In this document: one piece after another, positions 1-7,671 of the stretch | How the letters are laid out: every line of letters starts with the position of its first letter | Numbering within the stretch: the stretch's first letter is position 1 | Origin: Acidobacteriota bacterium | GTDB lineage: Bacteria; Acidobacteriota; Terriglobia; Acidiferrales; UBA7541 | Direction: 5' to 3' | NCBI GenBank assembly: GCA_003223255.1 | Contig: QHYJ01000019.1 | Coordinates: 1-35,162 of the forward strand | Length of the DNA: 35,162 nucleotides | The notes under the pieces: generated by a model | The model's database searches: none | What the model was told of the DNA's origin: nothing | Seen by the model: the letters and a program-made list of their open reading frames with translations, nothing else | Position numbers and translations under genes: made by a program

Positions 1-126
1 AATGCCCGGCTTGCGGGTTGTCGGCGCCTCGTGACGTGGTCAGCGCGCAAGTCATACTGCAACGCGCCCGGATCGGGCGTTCGCGGCATAACGTAGAGGA
101 TGTCGCCTCATGCGTGCCGCGAGAAG

Positions 127-147
127 CCGTCGCCTTTCAGGCGACGG
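127..147. repeat. Short stem-loop at the end of the broken minus-strand gene
   Basis: The arms CCGTCGCC (127-134) and GGCGACGG (140-147) pair perfectly around a short loop, and T135/A139 can extend the stem. The stop codon of the minus-strand frame (137-139) lies inside it. No T-run follows on either strand, so it is not a clear intrinsic terminator. It may help end transcription or be a small intergenic repeat. Nothing else was recognised in bases 1-126. Confidence 0.4.
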
Positions 148-529
148 AGTGATCACTCTCTGCCTTCGGGTCCGGGGTACGACTGTTAATCGGTCGCCCT
201 GTACCGTTAAAGAACGACAACCGTCTTCGGTCATCCTGGGCATATTCCAGAGCCGTTTGCAACTCTGGCCGCATCGATTCCAGCTGGTGAGTAAGTTCGG
301 GATCGATGCGATGAATTAGCCCGCCCATAAACAAGATGGCCGCGTCGATCGCATTGTCTACCTTGGCAGTCTTGCCGTCGACCGTGTAGACACTCCCTTC
401 GAACCGGTACTTGCTGGTGTCGGTTGCAAGAAGGTTTTTCACCAGGAGGCGCAAAGCAGGTTGAACGGATTCGTGCGGGAGTCCGCCGGCGACGTGCTGG
501 AGCATTTTGCCAAACTCGAAGTCATCCAT
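137..529 (-). pseudogene. C-terminal fragment of a broken secreted-protein gene
   Basis: This 130-residue frame begins MDDFEFGKMLQHVAGGLP and is mostly alpha-helical in character, with no cofactor or catalytic motif recognised. Its ATG (527-529) overlaps the stop of the preceding frame (522-524) in an ATGGATGA arrangement. That could mean translational coupling. More likely it marks a deletion or frameshift inside one longer gene, because the three consecutive frames 700-1050, 522-833 and 137-529 follow each other without gaps and only the first carries a signal peptide. Function unknown. My reading as the tail of a single helical secreted protein is inference; an independent small gene remains possible. 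Confidence 0.5.
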
Positions 530-833
530 CGGTGCCTATCCGCGCAGCCTCTTCCTCGAGCAGTGGAAGCGCGCTGACACCATCGCGCTCGACTAGCACC
601 TCAAAGACCTTTTGGACCAGTTGTCTGTTGGGTAGCGACGGCGTGAGGTCGGCTTGCGGTTCTTCCTTACTCAAGCTGTGAAGAAATAACAAGGCTCGGT
701 CAGGATTCAGCCGCACCAGAATGGTCATGGCCGAGTTTTCCGCAAAGAAGCGTTGGTGGCCTTTTGTCTGCGCCGCGAGAGCTAGCAGTTCCTGAGCCCA
801 GGATTGCCCTAATTCTGCATCCAGGTGCGACAC
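522..833 (-). pseudogene. Middle fragment of the broken secreted-protein gene
   Basis: This 103-residue frame runs from about SHLDAELGQSWAQELLALA to AARIGTDG and is rich in Leu, Ala and Glu, suggesting helical repeats. It has no credible start of its own: the apparent first codon is a GTG without a convincing ribosome-binding site, inside the upstream frame. The upstream frame loses its sensible sequence just after GRQAENG, where this frame takes over, so a small indel near 830-845 (beside a four-T run on the plus strand) would join them. Function not recognised. Confidence 0.5.
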
Positions 834-1050
834 CGTTTTCCGCTTGTCGCCCCAGCAGATTGATTCGCGTGCCCAGGTTAAACTGCGGGTTCAAGTCATG
901 GCTCTGCTGGAGAAGGCTCACCGCCGTGGAGTTGGAGCTCCCCGGTGAGGAACTTCCGGCAACATTGAGTTGCCGGGGATTCTCTTGAGCTTTGACCACT
1001 ATGGGGAAGAGTGAAAACCAGGCGAGGAGGAAGAGGACACGTCGCTGCAT
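700..1050 (-). pseudogene. Signal-peptide-bearing N-terminal fragment of the broken gene
   Basis: The frame starts MQRRVLFLLAWFSLFPIVVKAQ, a typical Sec signal peptide of about 22 residues (positive start, hydrophobic core, AQ at the likely cleavage site). A Ser/Asn-rich linker and the segment LLQQSHDLNPQFNLGTRI follow. Beyond about position 835 the translation turns into Arg/Ser/Gly-rich shadow sequence, while the frame at 522-833 becomes protein-like. I read this as the exported N-terminus of one protein of about 300 residues, now split. A TATAAT-like hexamer lies at 1085-1090 on this strand, without a good -35 element. Function unknown. Confidence 0.5.
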
Positions 1051-1161
1051 GTTGACCTACCGGGACCGATTAGCTGGGGCATTCATTATATGCTCAAATT
1101 GCGAATTTCCGTGATGCGTTCGATGCTTCGCGGAAGGAGCTTGAAAGTTCGATGAGCAAAC

Positions 1162-1190
1162 TTCCTTCCCTTGCCTGGACCTCTTATAAT
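1162..1190 (+). promoter_or_regulatory. Putative sigma70-type promoter for the DinB-like gene
   Basis: A consensus TATAAT lies at 1185-1190. A weak -35 (TTCCTT, 1162-1167) sits 17 bp upstream. Transcription would start near 1197, giving a leader of about 44 nt that contains the AGGAAGG ribosome-binding site (1225-1231). Confidence 0.45.
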
Positions 1191-1240
1191 TTGCTCTCTT
1201 TTGTTCGCACTCCAATTGTTCTACAGGAAGGAACCATCCC

Positions 1241-1744
1241 ATGACCGCAGCGCCAATGACCGCTTCTCCCGATCCTGCCCGCCAGCTTTTGCGCCACACG
1301 CTCGCCACGCTTGCCTATCGCGCTGGCAAAGCGCTGCGCGGCGCTCCAGACCACTTTGGCACGTTTCACATCGGCGAGAAGACCCGCACGCCCGCGCAGA
1401 TTCTCGCACACATGGGCGATCTCTTTGATTGGGCGCTCACCATCGCGCAAGGCAAACAAGCCTGGCACGATTCCGCACCGCTTCCTTGGGACGCCGAAGT
1501 CAAACGCTTCTTCGCCGCCATTCAGAAATTCGACGATTACCTGGCGTCCTCCGGGCCACTGCACGGCTCTGCGGAAGGACTTTTCCAAGGGCCCGTCGCT
1601 GACGCGCTAAACCATGTCGGCCAGATCGCCATGCTGCGCCGCCTGGCCGGTTCGCCTATCCTGGGCGAAAACTATTTCAAGGCCGCCATCACCGCTGGCC
1701 GCGTCGGGCTCGACCAAGCCGCGCCCCGCCGCGAATTCGAGTGA
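1241..1744 (+). CDS. DinB-like four-helix-bundle protein
   Basis: This 167-residue cytoplasmic protein resembles the DinB/YfiT-like superfamily, small four-helix bundles that often bind a metal through histidines and include thiol transferases and stress proteins. Visible signs are the helix TPAQILAHMGDLFDWAL (His57) and the late motif DALNHVGQIAMLRRLAG (His125, Gln128) followed by SPILGENYFKA, a pattern I associate with this family. The ATG at 1241 is chosen because AGGAAGG lies nine bases upstream; a second in-frame ATG occurs five codons later. The stop overlaps the GTG of a following frame, but I doubt that coupling is real. Substrate unknown. Confidence 0.65.
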   Translation: MTAAPMTASPDPARQLLRHTLATLAYRAGKALRGAPDHFGTFHIGEKTRTPAQILAHMGDLFDWALTIAQGKQAWHDSAPLPWDAEVKRFFAAIQKFDDYLASSGPLHGSAEGLFQGPVADALNHVGQIAMLRRLAGSPILGENYFKAAITAGRVGLDQAAPRREFE

Positions 1745-1774
1745 CGCTTTCAATTACCGAGGGGAGCCGTAAAG

Positions 1775-1796
1775 CCCCTTGCCTTTCGGCATGGGG
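1775..1796. repeat. Imperfect hairpin in the gap before the membrane-protein gene
   Basis: CCCC (1775-1778) pairs with GGGG (1793-1796), with an inner CC/GG-containing stem, one T-T mismatch and the loop TTTC. The stretch 1745-1920 is in frame with the next gene but reads like non-coding DNA (no membrane segment, Arg/Ser-rich). Hairpin ends of this kind occur at IS200/IS605 elements, so a transposon relic is possible, but no transposase is visible. Confidence 0.25.
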
Positions 1797-1920
1797 ATAT
1801 AAACCGCAGTTCAGCCGGCATGCTACGCGGGACTTGCCCGGCAGCGTGGTCCTGCACGTGATTTTTGCCGAGGTTTTGACGGTGCTGGCGCGGTTGGTGA
1901 GATTGTCCAAACTCGCTGAC

Positions 1921-2751
1921 ATGGCTGTCCCGCATCGTTCGTTAGGCGGTGCAACCATCGCGGTTTTTCTGTCGGGGCTTGCTTACGTCCTCTACTACTT
2001 GGTTTTTGGCGCCATCGCCTATCAATACTTCACGAAAGGCTACTATCCCGAGGCGGAGAAAATGATCGCCCCTCTCGGGCTTTGGTTCTGGGTCATTCAA
2101 TTCGCCCGCGGGCTTCTCATGACCTTGTCTGTGGTCCCGTTTATGCTGGCTCTAAGAATGAAACGCTGGCACGCCGCGATTGCGGTGGGCTTGCTGATTT
2201 GGATTACGGGTGGGGCTGGACCTCTTGTGGTTCCCGATGATTTGATGGGTGGCAGGCAGCGGTTCATCCACACGGTTGAGATCTTTACGCAGAATTTTTC
2301 TCTTGGAGTCACAGCGGTGTTGTTGTTCCGGCCACGGTCGGACCAACTTGCCTCAAGCGTACCCGCTCCTCCTTGGCAGCGCACTAAGCGAATCGCGCTA
2401 ACGTCACTGGGTGATCGTTTTAGTCTCTTCTCCCACGCGCTCTTCGTGTGCCGCTCGGATGATCTGCAGTGCGACGTCCGTCGCGTGGTACGGGTACCGA
2501 AGGGTGCCGAGCACGCCGCTCCTTTCCATCTCTCGGGCGTCGATCAAATCGCCAGCCCCGGTTGTCAACACAACCTGCGGCAGCTGCCGCGCGGCATCAG
2601 TGTAGTTCAGCAATTCCCGGTAGGAGCCGTCCGGCAGCCGCTCGTCGGAGAACATGAGCGTCACGCGTTGGCGGGACAGGACTTCCTCCGCCTGCTGACA
2701 AGTAGCAACAGAAATCACATTGAGCGGAAGTTCTTCGAGGATGCGGATTAA
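1921..2751 (+). CDS. Multi-pass membrane protein of unknown function, probably lost its original stop
   Basis: From the ATG at 1921 the protein shows about four hydrophobic segments: roughly residues 9-34 (IAVFLSGLAYVLYYLVFGA), 49-75 (LGLWFWVIQFARGLLMTLSV), 80-100 and 118-130. This fits a small integral membrane protein. I do not recognise the family. After about residue 145 (near 2355) the sequence stops looking protein-like and runs for some 350 bases antisense to the convergent receiver gene until TAA at 2749-2751. The original C-terminus was therefore probably near 2350-2400 and the stop has been lost. The open frame extends upstream to a GTG at 1741, but that part lacks protein character. 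Confidence 0.5.
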   Translation: MAVPHRSLGGATIAVFLSGLAYVLYYLVFGAIAYQYFTKGYYPEAEKMIAPLGLWFWVIQFARGLLMTLSVVPFMLALRMKRWHAAIAVGLLIWITGGAGPLVVPDDLMGGRQRFIHTVEIFTQNFSLGVTAVLLFRPRSDQLASSVPAPPWQRTKRIALTSLGDRFSLFSHALFVCRSDDLQCDVRRVVRVPKGAEHAAPFHLSGVDQIASPGCQHNLRQLPRGISVVQQFPVGAVRQPLVGEHERHALAGQDFLRLLTSSNRNHIERKFFEDAD

Positions 2752-2808
2752 GGATCTGCGGTGTTCGAAATTCGCAGATGCAACCAGGACGTCCAATTCT
2801 TTTGACAT
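2404..2808 (-). CDS. Stand-alone receiver-domain protein, atypical
   Basis: This 134-residue protein is a single response-regulator receiver (REC) fold with no output domain. The phospho-acceptor loop is recognisable as FSDERLPDG, with Asp55 as the candidate acceptor, and the VVLTTGAG segment supplies the Thr/Ser switch (about 82-83). Two hallmarks are missing: the acidic pair after beta-1 reads VLVASANFE, and the conserved Lys of the usual KP motif is Tyr (RYPYH, Tyr105-Pro106). Without the Mg-binding pair, normal aspartyl phosphorylation is doubtful, so it may act as a constitutive or ligand-modulated protein interactor. The start is supported by GGAGG six bases upstream. No histidine kinase lies nearby. 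Confidence 0.75.
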   Translation of the reverse strand: MSKELDVLVASANFEHRRSLIRILEELPLNVISVATCQQAEEVLSRQRVTLMFSDERLPDGSYRELLNYTDAARQLPQVVLTTGAGDLIDAREMERSGVLGTLRYPYHATDVALQIIRAAHEERVGEETKTITQ

Positions 2809-2972
2809 GCCAACCTCCGGGGGCGAAAGGTTCTGGCTAGCTGCTTGGACTGGGGCTGAGCGTCAACGCTTGCCAGCGCGTACGAATTAGCACTGCTTGC
2901 CCTTCGGTGAAGGCGGTCGGGAAAAAAAACGAGGCCCATACTCTAAAAAATGCGCTGCGCGCCGCGCAATCG

Positions 2973-2991
2973 GGTGTGTCCAGGTGTGTCC
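2973..2991. repeat. Tandem GGTGTGTCC, 10-bp period
   Basis: GGTGTGTCC occurs at 2973-2981 and 2983-2991, exactly one helical turn apart, in the gap between the receiver gene and the XRE gene, about 90 bp upstream of the XRE promoter. Same-face direct repeats can be regulator sites; this is suggestive only. The rest of 2809-3081 holds no gene that I can support. Confidence 0.3.
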
Positions 2992-3081
2992 TGTAGGTCG
3001 TGACCGGTAATCCCCTAACCTCTATCCGTCCCCAAAGGGCCTTTTCGAGCACCGTGCCAGTATTCGGTTCCGTTCCTTTTG

Positions 3082-3110
3082 TTGATCTTTGCTAACCGTC
3101 TCTATATTAT
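3082..3110 (+). promoter_or_regulatory. Sigma70-type promoter of the XRE regulator
   Basis: TTGATC (3082-3087) and TATTAT (3105-3110) are separated by exactly 17 bp in a locally AT-rich patch. Initiation near 3117 would leave a leader of about 170 nt before the ATG at 3288, long enough for post-transcriptional control. Confidence 0.6.
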
Positions 3111-3287
3111 TATCATCGGCAAAGCTATGATCCCAAGTGACAAAGACCGGACTGCGGCCGAAAGCGACTGAGACCAGGCCATGGTCTAAGAGTCAGAAGC
3201 CGAGCCAGCGGTTTATAGTGACGACGACCAAGCATGGCGTTACAGCCTTGTAAGAAAATCCGACCCCCCCATTCGGAGAGGCACGAC

Positions 3288-3671
3288 ATGATTCTTTCCG
3301 AGCGTCTACGGTTCCTCCGCGAACAAAAGAACTTGACCCAGGGAGACATCGAGGAGCGCACTGGGTTGAAGCGTTCCTACATCTCCCGGCTGGAGCACGG
3401 CCGGACCATTCCTTCCTTGGCGACCCTGGAAAAATTCGCCCAGGCGCTGGAAGTTCCCCTGTACCACTTTTTCTACGATGGGGAGCAACCGCCCAAAGCG
3501 GCGTCTTTGCCGCAAGCGGTCCAGAATACCGACGGCGACCACTGGGGCCTGAACGGCGAGTCGGCTCGCTATGTGCACCGGCTGAGCCTGCTTCTCCGCC
3601 GCATCAGCGAGAGCGACCGCCTTATGCTGATTCACTTCGCCTCCCAACTCATCGGCCGAAAGAAGCCGTGA
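3288..3671 (+). CDS. XRE-family helix-turn-helix transcriptional regulator
   Basis: A 127-residue DNA-binding protein. Residues about 5-60 form a Cro/CI-type HTH: LSERLRFLREQKNLTQGDIE, then RTGLKRSYISRLEHGRTIPS with the recognition helix, and LATLEKFAQALEVPLYHFFY. The C-terminal 65 residues include a basic, mostly helical stretch (VHRLSLLLRRISESDRLMLI) that may mediate dimerisation. I prefer the ATG at 3288 over an upstream ATG at 3234 because GGAGAG lies seven bases before it and the domain begins immediately. It precedes the TonB-dependent receptor in the same direction but is 370 bp away, so regulation of that gene is only a possibility. Ligand unknown. Confidence 0.88.
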   Translation: MILSERLRFLREQKNLTQGDIEERTGLKRSYISRLEHGRTIPSLATLEKFAQALEVPLYHFFYDGEQPPKAASLPQAVQNTDGDHWGLNGESARYVHRLSLLLRRISESDRLMLIHFASQLIGRKKP

Positions 3672-3770
3672 TCCCTGCCGGGGAGGGAACTGCTTTCTGT
3701 CGAGAACGTCTTGATTGTCATTTTGGAGCATCCCGGCAGTTGCTAGCCGTGGGTAGTCTGGTACGGGCAA

Positions 3771-3799
3771 TTGACATAGAAGATACTGCGTTGTTAACT
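3771..3799 (+). promoter_or_regulatory. Possible promoter of the TonB-dependent receptor gene
   Basis: A perfect -35 hexamer TTGACA (3771-3776) is followed after 17 bp by the poor -10 TTAACT (3794-3799). The weak -10 suggests an activator-dependent promoter or a chance match. The gap 3672-4039 contains no supported gene. Confidence 0.35.
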
Positions 3800-4039
3800 G
3801 AAGGCCACTTCTGAGAGTGCGCGGTGCCCCCCTCCCTACGGGGTGAACGCACGGAACCTGTTGAATTGTAAGGTCGAGGACGCATTCAGCCACTATGGCT
3901 GTCAGTGTGGAGAACTCTCTGGCCAATGGGGTGTGCGGGCCAATATCCTGCCGATGACGGTGGGTCACAGAGGATGCATGAGAGAAGCGGCAAAGGGGTG
4001 CTGATTGCGATGGAATTGCAGACCGAAAGGAATTCTTTC

Positions 4040-6319
4040 ATGAAACGAGTGCTGTTTTATCCGGTCGTACTTTTGGCTTTCTTTGTCATCAGTTTTGCAG
4101 TGGCGAAAACGAGCTTGGCGCAGACCGACACAGGGCGTCTTCAGGGTACCGTTACCGACCCACAGGGCGCCGCCGTTGTCGGCACCATGGTCACTGTGAC
4201 CAACACAGGCACAGGGCATGTGACTTCGGTTACGACCAATGAGACTGGTTTTTACCTAGCGACCGCTCTGCCGCCGCGCAATTATCGTCTCGAAGTAACG
4301 CAAAAGGGTTTCAAAAAAACGGTGCGAGAACTGGAGTTGCAGATCGCGCAAGTAGGAACTGTCGATTTTCAACTGGACGTGGGGGACGTAACGCAGTCGA
4401 TCACCGTGGAGGCGGGCTCGCCGGTGATTGACTCTGCAGATTCCGCCATTGGAGAAGTCGTGGAAGGCCGCCAGGTGGCGGAAATGCCGCTAAACGGGCG
4501 CAACTTCACGCAACTGGCGCTGCTCGTGCCCGGTGTCACACGCGGGAACCCGACGGGAGCAGCTACTGGGGCAAACAACAATGCCGAAACTTACCGTTTC
4601 GGGCAATCCGGTGGCGCCGCTCTCGCGGTAAACGGCTTGCGGCCGCAGAACGACAACTTCATCCTCGATGGCATTGACAACAACGAATCGCTCGTCAACA
4701 CGATCGTCTTCTTCCCGCCTGCGGATGCCATCGACGAGTTCCGCGTCCAGACCAGCGTTGCTCCCGCACAGTTCGGGCGCGCCGGTGGGGCTCTGGTCGT
4801 CACAACGATCAAATCTGGTACCAATGAAATTCATGGGAGCGCCTTCTGGTTCAATCGGAACAAGAATCTGAACGCGAGGAACTTTTTCCAGGGTCCTCCC
4901 ACGCCGGGCTTTGACCGCAATCAATTTGGGGGCACCGTCGGCGGGCCGGTAAGCAAAAACAAATTCTTCCTTTTCGGCGACTACGAAGGACTTCGGCAGA
5001 AGATCCCCGGCTCTCCAGAATACGCCACCGTTCCCACGGATCTGATGCGCAAAGGGGATTTCTCTGAGTTGCTCCCGAACGTCGGTACTGGCTACTCGCA
5101 GGCTTTCACCGTTCTGGACCCGACCACGGGAAATCAGTTCATGGGGAGTGGCGCACAAGCGAACGTGATTCCAGCGAGCCGGCAGAACAAAGTTGGTCTT
5201 GCTTACATCAATGCATTCCCTGAACCGAATTGCACCCATGCAGGGGACGCAAATTGCTTCAGTGCCTATCACAACTATAAGAACACGCGAAAACGCATCG
5301 AGAATTGGAACGACTTTGACATTCGCGGTGATTACATTTTGAATCCTTTCAATTCATTCTTCGTTCGTGTGAGCAGAGCGGTAGCGGATCAAACAGACAC
5401 GACAAGATTGACGACTCTGCCCTCCGGTTTTGGCTCAGGCACGAACCTAAATCATCCGTGGGGAACCGCCATTGGCTGGACAGATACCGTCCGTCCCACG
5501 TTGATCAATGAGGCTCGCATTGGATTTGTCCGCACCGTGTACGGATACACCCCTCCCGGAAACAACACCGATATTTGCGCGACTCTGGGAATTGTGAATT
5601 GCAACACGCCATTGCTTGGTGGAATCTCCCTCAATGGCGGATATAACAACCAAATTGAATACACCGGGGACTACGGGACATACCTCATTCCCCAGACCGG
5701 CTATAACGCAAACGATGCTTTGACGTTGATTAGGGGTAAGCACACCTGGAAGTTCGGGGGCAACGTGATCCGGCGGCAACTCAATCTGTTTCGTCCTCTG
5801 GCGGGGAAAGGCTATTTCGCCAATGCGGGTGACGGCAAAAATCCTTGTTGTGGAGTGGCTCCCGGCCAAGGGCATACGAGCACAAGCTACGAAGTTTCCG
5901 ATCTCCTGGCGGGCTTTGTGGATGGTTACGCCCACTGGACGACGTTTGGCATGGTCGGAACGCGCACCTGGGAGAACGGATTCTTCGCGCAGGATGATTA
6001 TCGCGTGAATCCCCATCTCACTTTAAACCTTGGGCTTCGTTATGACGTTCTCACTTGGCCGGTGGAGGTTCTTAACCGCGAGGCCAACTTCGACCTGACC
6101 ACCGGTGCTTTAATCGTCGCGGGGGCAACGGCGCTTCGCGCGCGTTGCTCCCCAATGACTACCACAACTTGGGGCCGCGCCTGGGTTTTGCGTATCAGTT
6201 CACAAACGATGGGAAAACCGTCCTGCGTGGCGGTTACGGCCTGTTTTACTTTTTGGATCGCGGCGGCATCAGCAACCAGCTCGCGCAGAATCCGCCTTTC
6301 AGCGGCACCAACGGTGTGA
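4040..6319 (+). CDS. Oar-like TonB-dependent receptor, N-terminal part (frameshifted)
   Basis: This is the first two-thirds of a large outer-membrane receptor that would import substrates using TonB energy. From the ATG at 4040 (AAGG upstream) there is a signal peptide of about 27 residues ending SLAQ. A carboxypeptidase-regulatory-like Ig fold follows (GRLQGTVTDPQGAAVVG through ETGFYLATALPPRNY, about 33-110), then a plug region with EMPLNGRNFTQLALLVPGV and VNGLRPQNDNFILDGIDNNE, then beta-barrel strands. Sensible sequence ends around residue 694. The G5 run at 6121-6125 would need one more G to read through into the frame of 6145-7419, so codons from there to 6319 are out-of-frame junk. With the next entry the protein would be about 1126 residues, normal for Oar-like receptors. 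Substrate unknown. Confidence 0.85.
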   Translation: MKRVLFYPVVLLAFFVISFAVAKTSLAQTDTGRLQGTVTDPQGAAVVGTMVTVTNTGTGHVTSVTTNETGFYLATALPPRNYRLEVTQKGFKKTVRELELQIAQVGTVDFQLDVGDVTQSITVEAGSPVIDSADSAIGEVVEGRQVAEMPLNGRNFTQLALLVPGVTRGNPTGAATGANNNAETYRFGQSGGAALAVNGLRPQNDNFILDGIDNNESLVNTIVFFPPADAIDEFRVQTSVAPAQFGRAGGALVVTTIKSGTNEIHGSAFWFNRNKNLNARNFFQGPPTPGFDRNQFGGTVGGPVSKNKFFLFGDYEGLRQKIPGSPEYATVPTDLMRKGDFSELLPNVGTGYSQAFTVLDPTTGNQFMGSGAQANVIPASRQNKVGLAYINAFPEPNCTHAGDANCFSAYHNYKNTRKRIENWNDFDIRGDYILNPFNSFFVRVSRAVADQTDTTRLTTLPSGFGSGTNLNHPWGTAIGWTDTVRPTLINEARIGFVRTVYGYTPPGNNTDICATLGIVNCNTPLLGGISLNGGYNNQIEYTGDYGTYLIPQTGYNANDALTLIRGKHTWKFGGNVIRRQLNLFRPLAGKGYFANAGDGKNPCCGVAPGQGHTSTSYEVSDLLAGFVDGYAHWTTFGMVGTRTWENGFFAQDDYRVNPHLTLNLGLRYDVLTWPVEVLNREANFDLTTGALIVAGATALRARCSPMTTTTWGRAWVLRISSQTMGKPSCVAVTACFTFWIAAASATSSRRIRLSAAPTV

Positions 6320-7419
6320 GCTACGCCCAAGGATGGCGGATCACCATGTCCGGCGCGCTTCCTTGCTCGCCGAATTGTCCCGCCAGCCCGTCGCCGGTCT
6401 TGGATTCAACACTGGCGACTGCGCCGCTGCCGAGTGGAAACTTCACGAATCTGAACTTGGCGGCACCAACGGGCGTCAGCGTTATCGCCGTCCTGCCAAC
6501 AAACCTTACGCCTATGGTTTCTCAGTGGAACCTCCAGGTACAGAGGCAAATCGGTGTAAATCAGTCCGTAAGCCTGGCTTACGTGGGCACGCATGGCGCG
6601 CGCATAACCAGGAATTACGACGCCAACCAGCAGTTGTTTACCACTGGTGCGCGGCGCTTTCCGAATTTGGGCAGCGTCACCACCCAGGACAACAGCGGCA
6701 AGTCCGATTATCACTCCCTGCAGGCCCAGTATGATCGGCGAGTGTTAAACGGGCTGCAATTTCTCGGGGCCTTCACTTGGTCAAAGACCATTGACGACGG
6801 CTGCGGTGACCTCGACACTTGCGCGCCGCAGTTGTACACCAATTACGCCATCGAACGCGGGCTCTCGAATCAAGACCAGAACTATCGCCTTTCCCTCAGC
6901 TCCCTTTACGAACTGCCCTTCGGGCGCGGCAAACGCTTTGCCGGTGGCGTGTCTCGCGCGTTGGACTATGTAATTGGCGGCTGGCAGCTCAATGGCATCT
7001 ACACCTTGCAAGCTGGGCTGCCTTTTAGCGTAACGGTAGACGGAACGCCGGGAAACACGCGCGCGGATCTTGTTGGAAAGCCAAGCGTGAACCCAGGCAA
7101 CATCACTACCTACATCAATGCCGCGGCCTTTGCCGTTCCGGCCAAAACAGCGGGAGGCATTTTCATGGCTCCCGGTACGTCGGGGCGCGACATCCTCCGC
7201 GGTCCAGGAAGCTCGAACATGGACTTGGCTCTCTTCAAGAACTTTTCGTTCACAGAACAAGTCAAGGCCCAATTCCGCGTGCAAGCCTACAACTTGACCA
7301 ACACTCCGCATTTTGCAAACCCAGATTCAGATCTGAACCACGGCACCTTTGGGCAAATCAACAGCGTCCAACCAAATAGCTGGCGCCAAGTCGAACTAGG
7401 CTTGCGCGTTACTTTTTAG
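6145..7419 (+). CDS. Oar-like TonB-dependent receptor, C-terminal beta-barrel (continuation after frameshift)
   Basis: This frame continues the receptor that starts at 4040. It opens with LPNDYHNLGPRLGFAYQFTN and carries barrel features typical of the family: GKTVLRGGYGLFYFLD, NLQVQRQIGVNQSVSLAYVG, LQFLGAFTWSKTIDDG, a YELPFGRGKRF strand and a final strand WRQVELGLRVTF. The terminal Phe is the usual outer-membrane assembly signal, so the end is intact. The apparent start at 6145 is not a real initiation site: no ribosome-binding site precedes it and protein-like sequence in this frame already exists just downstream of the G5 run. The break is either a true mutation, phase-variable slippage, or a homopolymer error in the assembly. 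Confidence 0.82.
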   Translation: MLPNDYHNLGPRLGFAYQFTNDGKTVLRGGYGLFYFLDRGGISNQLAQNPPFSGTNGVSYAQGWRITMSGALPCSPNCPASPSPVLDSTLATAPLPSGNFTNLNLAAPTGVSVIAVLPTNLTPMVSQWNLQVQRQIGVNQSVSLAYVGTHGARITRNYDANQQLFTTGARRFPNLGSVTTQDNSGKSDYHSLQAQYDRRVLNGLQFLGAFTWSKTIDDGCGDLDTCAPQLYTNYAIERGLSNQDQNYRLSLSSLYELPFGRGKRFAGGVSRALDYVIGGWQLNGIYTLQAGLPFSVTVDGTPGNTRADLVGKPSVNPGNITTYINAAAFAVPAKTAGGIFMAPGTSGRDILRGPGSSNMDLALFKNFSFTEQVKAQFRVQAYNLTNTPHFANPDSDLNHGTFGQINSVQPNSWRQVELGLRVTF

Positions 7420-7484
7420 ATGGAATGGGACAGGGCGAATCGGGGCAGCCCTGCTTAGGAAGCTCACGATCTGAGCCCGGGAAG

Positions 7485-7514
7485 GGCGGGGAAAGGTTGC
7501 AACCGTTCCCCGCC
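7485..7514. terminator. Long inverted repeat between convergent genes
   Basis: Arms 7485-7499 and 7500-7514 are complementary over 15 positions with one mismatch (A7494/G7505), a strong GC-rich hairpin. It lies between the receptor gene and convergent coxG, where a bidirectional terminator is expected. No T-run follows, so intrinsic termination is uncertain. No gene is supported in 7420-7671. Confidence 0.45.
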
Positions 7515-7671
7515 GATTCCCTCCTGAGCACTCCAAGATGATCCCCAAGGGGTGGGGACCTTCGCGCAAGTCGCGAGCCTGCCCGCAGTTCTCTATCCGT
7601 TCAGGCCAGCATCAGGCTCGCGTCTTGAATGAGCCCTCGAAACGATTGCGGGCAAGATTTGCGGCAAAGGC

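Noticed and set aside
1745-1935. Possible IS200/IS605 end and transposon relic
   Set aside because: Only a short imperfect hairpin supports it. No TnpA or TnpB sequence is visible on either strand, so it is kept as a repeat with low confidence.
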